From NCBI GenBank assembly GCA_016748015.1, contig JAAOMT010000525.1:1-64000 (forward strand): a stretch of 64,000 nucleotides of DNA. Direction: 5' to 3'. This document shows positions 57,601 through 64,000 of this stretch, piece after piece. Each line of letters begins with the position of its first letter. The first letter of the stretch is position 1. The notes beneath the pieces are model-generated. The model searched no databases. It had not been told where the DNA came from and saw only the letters and a list, made by a program, of their open reading frames with translations. This DNA comes from Geosiphon pyriformis. Taxonomy: Eukaryota; Glomeromycota; Glomeromycetes; Archaeosporales; Geosiphonaceae. The position numbers were made by a program, and so were the translations under genes.

Positions 57601-60600
57601 TGATTTTTGACTTAGCAATGGCATTAATTAATGGAGCTACCAAAGAAAATGTTTGTCAAATAAAAGAAGCAGAATACATTGAATACATCATGGAATTAGC
57701 TGGATTCGATTATGAAGATGAAGTAGAAGTCTACCACCAAATTGCAAGTCACACTTACCTGACCCAAGAAGCTCAAATTCAAAAATTAGAGCAAATGAAC
57801 ATTAGGCTATATGAAGAATGCATTATGCTTTGCGATGAACAATGGTGTTCTGAATGTTATGCTCTTAGTATCCCCTTGCCCAGCGAAAATAATGAGAATG
57901 AAATTGAATTTGGAGAACCTGAAGAAATGGAAAAAAATAAAACAACACCCATTTACCTTATTGAAAATCAGCCTGCCTTACAACTTAAATACTTCAACAA
58001 CAACGGACAAGGAATAAAACCCGAAAAAGCACACAAAATTGATGCTGGATATGACCTAAGATATCCAGGCAAGGATACTCTTGTTCTCAAACCCAAATCT
58101 CTCACAAAAATCAACCTCAAAATTACACTCGAAATTCTGCCAGGAGCAATAGTTCAAATTGCCTCCCGGTCCTCTCTGGCAAGCAAAGGAATCAATGTCA
58201 AAGGAGGAATAATTGATGCTAGATATACTGGAGACATAACAGTGATGCTTCAAAATGAAACTGACAAACCATTTAAGATTGAACATGCTGAAAAAATTGT
58301 CCAAGCTATCTACTTACCCCTAATCAACATTTCGGATTTGCAACTAGTCAATCAAAGAGAGCAATTAGGAAAAAGCAATAGAGAAACCCAAGGTTTTGGT
58401 TCAACTGGATGATTCACAGTTCCAGTTAATATAGCTCTTAACACACAGAACGAATTCCACCAGATTCTCAGACTTCTACAACCGATTACCATCTCACCCT
58501 TTAGAGAACATCCGGGAATCTACACTTGCACAAAGCCAACAACCACACAACAAATTTTTGAGTCCAATGAACAAGTCTGCTTGGAACATAATATTTTGAT
58601 CCCAAACATTTATATTTCAGAAGGAACAAAGAAAGTCCGAGTTACTTTTTACAATCCCAATAATTACCCCATAATTTTATTAAATAATTTAGAAATTGGA
58701 GTTATTCACAGTAATATATTTCAACAAAAATTACCCCAAATAATTCCCAATTTCTCTGAAATTATTGGACATTCAATACCAAAAACCAACCCAAACCCCA
58801 GCTCCGAAAACTACCATGTTGTCATGGAAAAACTATCTCGAATCAACATGGAACAACTTGAACCACAACAACAGACCCAGCTCAAAGAGCTAATTGCAGA
58901 ATTTGCTGACATCTTCACTGAAAACAACAATGACTTAGAAAGAACTGATTTGGTTCAACACCAAATCTATACAGAAGATGCCAAACCAAGGCGACAACAA
59001 GCCTACTGAGTTGCCCCAGAAAGTCACCAATTTATCCGAGAAGAAGTACAACAGATGCTTAACAATGGGCTTATTCAACCATCAATGAGCCCATGGGCCT
59101 CATCTGTGGTTCTAGTTAAAAAAAAAATGGAAAGATATGATTTTGTGTTGATTACTGACAACTCAATAGTGTCACCATTGGGGATGCCTACCCTCTTCCC
59201 CGAATTGATGACATGTTGGATGCCCTTGGAAAGTCCAAATACTTTTCAACATTAGATTTAGAGAGTAGATACTGGCAAGTTGCTATGGATCCCAAAGACC
59301 GCCCCAAAACAGCATTCACCACTCAAAGAGGAAATTACGAGTTCAATATAATGCCTTTTGGATTATGCAATACACCAGCAACATTCCAAAGACTCATGGA
59401 TGTTGTTTACAAAAGCCTCCTTTGGAAATCAGTAGTAGTTTATCTTGATGACACTGATGTTTATTTACCATCTTTTGAGCTACATTTAATTCACTTGCAA
59501 GAAGTTTTTCAATGATTACAAAAAGCAGGATTGAAACTAAACATTGAAAAATGCTACTTTGGAAAAACAAGTTTAGCTTTTCTTGGTCACATTGTTAGCA
59601 AAGATGGAATTAAACCAGACCCCAGAAAAATTAGTACTGTCAAGAACTTCAAGACTCCACAAAATATCACAGAATTAAGAGAATTTATTGAATTAGCATC
59701 CTATTACCGAAAATTCATCAAAGGATTCTCAGAAATTGCAAAACCCCTCAACCAGCTCACTACTAAAAATGTCGAATACAAATGAACAGAAAAACACCAA
59801 AATGCCTTCGAGATACTTAAGGAAAAACTCACAACAGCTCCAATTCTCGCCTACCCAGATTTCAGCAACTGATTCCGGTTAGCAACTGACGCCTCTTATA
59901 CTGTCTTTGGTGCCATCCTATCACAGTTAGATGACAATGGAAATGAGCGAGTAATTGCTTATGCTAGTAGAACATTAAAGCCAGCCGAAAAAAACTACCC
60001 CACAACAGAATTAGAAATTGCAGCAGTAATCTGGGCCCTACATCACTTCAACCTTTACCTCAGACCCAAAGAATTCGATATTATTACTAATAATATTGGA
60101 CTTAAATGGCTTCAAAACAAAAACACCCAGCTGAACACAAAACAAACCTAATGGACAAAATTTTTAGCTAACTACTAATACATTGTACACCACAAACCAG
60201 GAAAACTCCACACCAACATTAATTGTCTCTCAAGAATAAGGCAAGATTAGAAAACAAAACCAACACCCATTTGAATTAACAGCATTAAAACAACAAACAA
60301 TGAATCCTAAAAACTACAACAATCTCAAACAATATTTGGAGACATTAACAATTCCAACAGATTGGTCCCCAGATGAAAAACATTGGTTACAACAACAAGC
60401 CAAACAATATTTTCTACACAACAACATTATCTATTATTGAAATTTCAAAAACCCAACCAAACCACTCAGATTAATACAAAAACAGGAAAAAGAAACCATT
60501 TTATACAATATGCACTCAGATCCTTCATCAGCATACTTTGGAAAAGATAGCACCACCCAAAGAACACTAGAATACTACTTTTGGTCTCGAATAAGAAAAA

Positions 60601-61685
60601 ACATTCATGAATATGTCAAATCTTGTGATAGTTGTCAAAGAAGAGGAGAAACTCGCCCTACAGAACCTTTAAATTCAATCAAAGTTGGACAGCCTTTTAA
60701 CAGAGTTGGTATCAATTTAGTCGGACCACTATCTATTACCATTCAAGGAAACCGTTATATTGTAGTAGCTGTAGACTATCTTACTAAATGGCCTGAAGCC
60801 AGAGTCATTCAATGAGCAGATACAAAATCAGTAGCAAATTTCATCTACGAAGACATCATTTGTAGACATGGATGTTCAATTGAACTTTTATCCGATCAGG
60901 GAACACACTTTGTGAACAACTTGATACAAGAAATTTGTGAACAATTCAATGTCAAAAGACCTCTGTCTTCGCCCTACCATCCACAAACAAATGGACTTGT
61001 GAAACGTTTTAACAGAACATTGTGTGAGTCATTAGCCAAAGTCTCAACTGATTTTGAGCAAGAATGGAATCTCTTTATTCCATCAGTGTTACTAGCATAT
61101 AGGACATTAAAACAAGATACCACGAAACACACACCATTTGATTTAACTTATGGAAGGATGACAACATTACCAATTAGTTTCACAGTGGAAATATACTCAG
61201 CACAACCAATTAATGAAAACAATTTTCAAGAAACACTTCAGCGAAGAGTCTACACTCTGCTTAGCACATTGGAAGGAAAACAATGAATAGCAGCCACCCA
61301 TATTAAACACTCCCAAGTTCAACAAAAAGAACAGCATGATGACAAATTGCCTTCAGTCACCAATAAATTCAAAATTGGAAACAAAGTTCTCTTACACAGA
61401 ACTAAAGCTGAAAAACAATGGAGTGGAAAATTTGAAAATAAATGAGATAGACCATTCTTTATCCATGAAGTCCTAGGCAATGGATCATACAAGCTAAGAC
61501 TTGATGACAAAATCCTAACAAAAGTTGTACATGGAGATCGTTTGAAACACTATCATTCCAGAAACAATCCTGAACTATTAATTCCACAAATTGGTACACA
61601 TTTCTCTTTGGTCAGTCCTGAAAATATTCCCCAAAACTTAGAACCAATAGTTGTTATTGAACAACCTTCCAACCTGAACACTTAA
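54639..61685 (+). pseudogene. Gypsy-2 gag-pol polyprotein (Gag-PR-Cys-dUTPase-RT-RH-IN), broken
   Basis: 7,047 nt, 2,349 codons if unbroken; most of it stays in one frame, showing gag and pol were fused. Order: Gag from GTG 54639; EWLDQVTKAGDANGW capsid region (about 55430); CCHC knuckle CHYCEISGHWKRNC (about 56070); Gln/Pro/Tyr-rich spacer; protease with TGA in its active site (after LILDN, about 56724); Cys-rich module KCKNCHKKL..CYYCKACHKE (57255-57370); dUTPase (58020-58410); RT with VVVYLDDTDVY (about 59440); RNase H LATDASY (about 59880); integrase; C-terminal GNGSYKLRLDDK. Damage: many TGA stops (58410, 59007, 59138, 59156, 59513, 59870, 60438, 60813, 61284), a one-base loss in the poly(A) near 59118-59127, integrase Asp to Asn (60714-60716) and Glu to Lys (61002-61004). 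Confidence 0.88.
58020..58412 (+). other. dUTPase domain within Gypsy-2 pol
   Basis: Trimeric dUTPase motifs in order: DAGYDLRYPG (motif 1, 58041-58070), SRSSLASKGINV (motif 2, about 58164-58200), GGIIDARYTGDITVML (motif 3), AEKIVQAIYLPL (motif 4) and RETQGFGSTG (motif 5, ending 58409). A TGA follows directly in this copy; Gypsy-1 has CGA there. Such enzymes hydrolyse dUTP to dUMP and keep uracil out of newly made cDNA. Confidence 0.88.
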
Positions 61686-61817
61686 TTTAGAAACAATCTC
61701 ACAAAAACAAAACAAAAATAACATAAAAACCCATACACCAAAAATTATTTTTTTTATTTTTTTCAATTGCTTATAATGACTATTCCTCAAAACATTCAAC
61801 AATTATTCTAAAAACTA

Positions 61818-62494
61818 ATGTTAACTTTAAAAACAATACCCGAATTATCTATTACTATTACTGGAAACCACATAAATTATACCCAAACAAAAGTAATTAC
61901 AAATTTAGCCCCAAATTCACAAAAATATTACCCGTATAAAAAGAACACAAGAAGTTATACTGGAATTTACCTGCCAGAACTTTTAAAGCTTGCTTTAAGA
62001 GAAAACTTAATGCTTACTCCGATTAGTATTCCACCAAACGCTACAATTCAACAAAAACTTCAACTGTGTCTCAATGAGGAAAACATTGAATATCTTTCAA
62101 TCTATAGATATTTTCACATTGGAAAAACACTCTACGAATGGAAACTGGAACTTACAATAGCAAACCTCACAAAAAAAGCTATTCAGAAACAACTCCACAA
62201 CAAATTCAAGACAACAGCTGGATCAACAAACAGTCACTACAGGCTTAAAGCTGTCTTAGACTTTATGACCTATTCTACACCTGTGAAAACATATTACAAA
62301 ACCCAATTTTTCAACCTTTGAAGATTCAATACATTGGAAAGCTCACAGAACTGAAATTTTAACAATTTTCAGACCAAATTTTTTCAATAATTTTGGATTA
62401 TTATCTGGAAATAACAGACAGTACTTGGATTTCGATGGAGCTCAGTCTTGAGGAGGAGGTTATGTTACCAGACAAAATTAGAGATATTATTTAG
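61818..62494 (+). pseudogene. Gypsy-2 ORF3, frameshifted copy
   Basis: Begins at the ATG at 61818 and matches Gypsy-1 ORF3 through LKLALRENLMLTPISIPP and the following part, then loses one base near 62248 (GCTGTC against GCTGCTC), which closes the frame at 62321. Beyond that the old frame can still be followed to LPDKIRDI and TAG at 62492-62494, inside the 3' LTR. The upstream in-frame ATG (61776) and TAA (61809-61811) are the same as in Gypsy-1. Confidence 0.75.
62450..62462 (+). other. Gypsy-2 polypurine tract
   Basis: GAGGAGGAGGTTA immediately before the 3' LTR. Confidence 0.7.
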
Positions 62495-63445
62495 CATGAA
62501 ATTATCTTATAATTCCTATCATTAATTAGCATATATTATCATTTCAAATGATCACTTATTATATTAGCAAAAATGTCCAAAATTATCATTTAATTAATAA
62601 CCCAAATTGTACACAACACAAATGTAACCTAATTGCGATGATCAATCATGCAATACTTCGAACTATGTAACATTCAGAAGTTCACTGAAATTTGTAGAAA
62701 TTTGCCAAAATAATTGATAGTTCACCGAAATATCTAATAGTTTGCCAAAATAACTTGTAGTTTGCTGAAATATATCTTTAGTTCAGCGAAATTGTAGAAA
62801 ATAGTAAAGTTCAAGTTCATAAAATAGTGTTACAACAAGTTGTATAAAAGAAAAGCTTTTCTCTTCAAGAAAATATATCTTACTTTAGATTTATCACTTA
62901 GAACCATTCCTATATACACAAAAAGAAATAAAAATCAAATAATTTGAAAAAACCAAATTTTTTAATTATTACACTTGGAAAATCCTCAAAACCCAACTAA
63001 CGTTTTGAAATTGATTAGCTACCAATTTCAGTAAACTGTTAGTGACTTCAGGCCTGGATAGAAAACGTTTTTCTTGACAAAATTTTATTTCTTTTACATT
63101 TCTTTTATTTTTCTTTTCTTTTCTTATTACAATCATTAGGGTAGCTTACAGATGAGATTCTTGTAAAAAAGTTGACTTTCACAGCAAAATAACTATACAT
63201 TTTAGTGAGCTTCCAGACAAACAATTCTTGGGAAAGAGTGGACGTTTACTACAATGTAACTACACAAAGTAACTGGCAAGGAATTGGCCATTCCACTTAT
63301 AAGCCCAGCAGTTCAAATTATAGGAGATAATTTGAAGTCAAAAATTCAGTTACTGAAGGTTCAACCACATCCAGAAAACGTGAATTCACAGCAAATAAGT
63401 ATCAACAACATTACAGAAAAGAGACCAAAAAAACCTCTGGTAATA
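62463..63445 (+). repeat. Gypsy-2 3' LTR
   Basis: 983 bp. Differs from the 5' LTR by scattered transitions, one extra A near 63430, and one fewer 20-bp repeat unit, which together explain the 19-bp length difference. Confidence 0.92.
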
Positions 63446-64000
63446 CCATAAGAATTTTCTTAATTACTACAGTCCAATTTGATCTCATTCTTTGTCTCTT
63501 AAAATCACTGTTTACATTGATCCTTTTTTTTCTGGCCAATAATACAGTCATTTCTATGCTCTTTTCCAAAGTAAACGTTGATCAGATAATCTCTTCAAAT
63601 TTTGAAAGGGTATTGGCCCCTCTAAAACTATTAACTGATGAAAAAATTTTTCTGATGACTTAAGATTTGACAATTTTTGGGTTAACCCATTTTTTTTCAA
63701 GAGAAATTTTAAGAGAAGGGGGGAGGAGTCTATCATCTTTATCTATGTCATAATTGATTGAGCCAAGAGAGAAGCCACAAACCAGATTGGTATTTACTTT
63801 TTTCACTTTAGGGGTATTTGTTGCCAAACCAAAAAAAAAACCATTACCAACACCAAAAAAAACATCATTGTCCTTACTATCACCAAATATACTGTCCATA
63901 TCCGAATACACACTATGACTAGAATCAAGTTTGACCAAAGAGATATCTTTTTCATTTCTAGAATGCTTAATATTACCAACAGAAACCCTTTTCTTTTAGA
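63446..64000 (-). mobile_element. LINE retrotransposon, 5' part (N-terminal gag-like ORF), runs off the window
   Basis: First piece of the LINE in minus orientation. Two overlapping ORF fragments read SSHSVYSDMDSIFGDSKDND, a Lys/Asp-rich linker, and SSVNSFRGANTLSKFEEIIR. They are joined by frameshift to NVNSDLKRQRMRSNWTVVIKKIL, which continues beyond the Gypsy-2 insertion into NTPKDIII. The true 5' end lies past the right edge. Confidence 0.75.

Larger units (their letters stand above)
53595..63445 (+). mobile_element. Gypsy-2: complete Ty3/Gypsy LTR retrotransposon with dUTPase, in the LINE
   Basis: 9,851 bp with LTRs of 1,002 and 983 bp, flanked by TCAT (53591-53594) and CCAT (63446-63449), a 4-bp target duplication with one transition. 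Same family and gene order as Gypsy-1, opposite orientation, 2.76 kb apart. Taking it out with one 4-bp copy lets the LINE frame run ILMDTPKD across the site. Both LTRs end in TA in place of CA. Confidence 0.93.

Overview
The window is nuclear DNA of a fungus. It is strongly AT-rich, its genes carry short GT-AG introns, and it encodes a Pho84-type phosphate transporter, a secreted pepsin-like protease and Glomeromycotina-style retroelements. The proteins and transposons look most like an arbuscular mycorrhizal fungus of the Rhizophagus type. That placement is inference from remembered family resemblance; no search was run.

Layout. From 1 to 18.4 kb there is a normal gene-bearing stretch: the 3' end of an acidic protein of unknown function; a head-to-head pair of a mitoribosomal mL59-like gene and a cytochrome c peroxidase-type haem peroxidase; a second head-to-head pair of guanine deaminase and glutathione-dependent formaldehyde dehydrogenase; two convergent F-box-like paralogues with a wrecked Fanzor (eukaryotic TnpB-like) gene between them; then inositol-3-phosphate synthase and a phosphate:H+ symporter in tandem on the minus strand. 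From 18.4 to 37.8 kb the DNA is very AT-rich with long poly(T) tracts and only a few islands: a secreted aspartic protease with a repetitive linker, an unrecognised three-exon gene, a decayed gene, and a five-exon NAD-dependent glycerol-3-phosphate dehydrogenase.

From 37.8 kb to the right edge everything is one nested transposon block. A minus-strand LINE (gag-like ORF, APE endonuclease, RT, RNase H) is cut into three pieces by two full-length, roughly 9.9-kb Ty3/Gypsy elements of one family inserted in opposite orientation. Each has two LTRs of about 1 kb and a 4-bp target duplication, and removing each insertion restores the LINE reading frame. The Gypsy family is the most interesting content. 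Its single gag-pol frame of about 2,350 codons runs Gag-CCHC, protease, a Cys-rich module, a dUTPase with recognisable motifs, RT, RNase H and integrase. A separate ORF of 225 aa (ORF3) follows pol, contains the polypurine tract in its coding sequence and ends inside the 3' LTR. Both copies are dead by many C-to-T and G-to-A changes; at six codons one copy has TGA where the other has CAA, as expected if CGA decayed on opposite strands.

The housekeeping genes do not form one pathway. INO1, GPD and the phosphate transporter touch lipid, glycerol and phosphate metabolism; guanine deaminase and formaldehyde dehydrogenase are scavenging and detoxification enzymes that share a promoter region. All exon borders are read from splice consensus, frame and protein family fit, not from transcripts.
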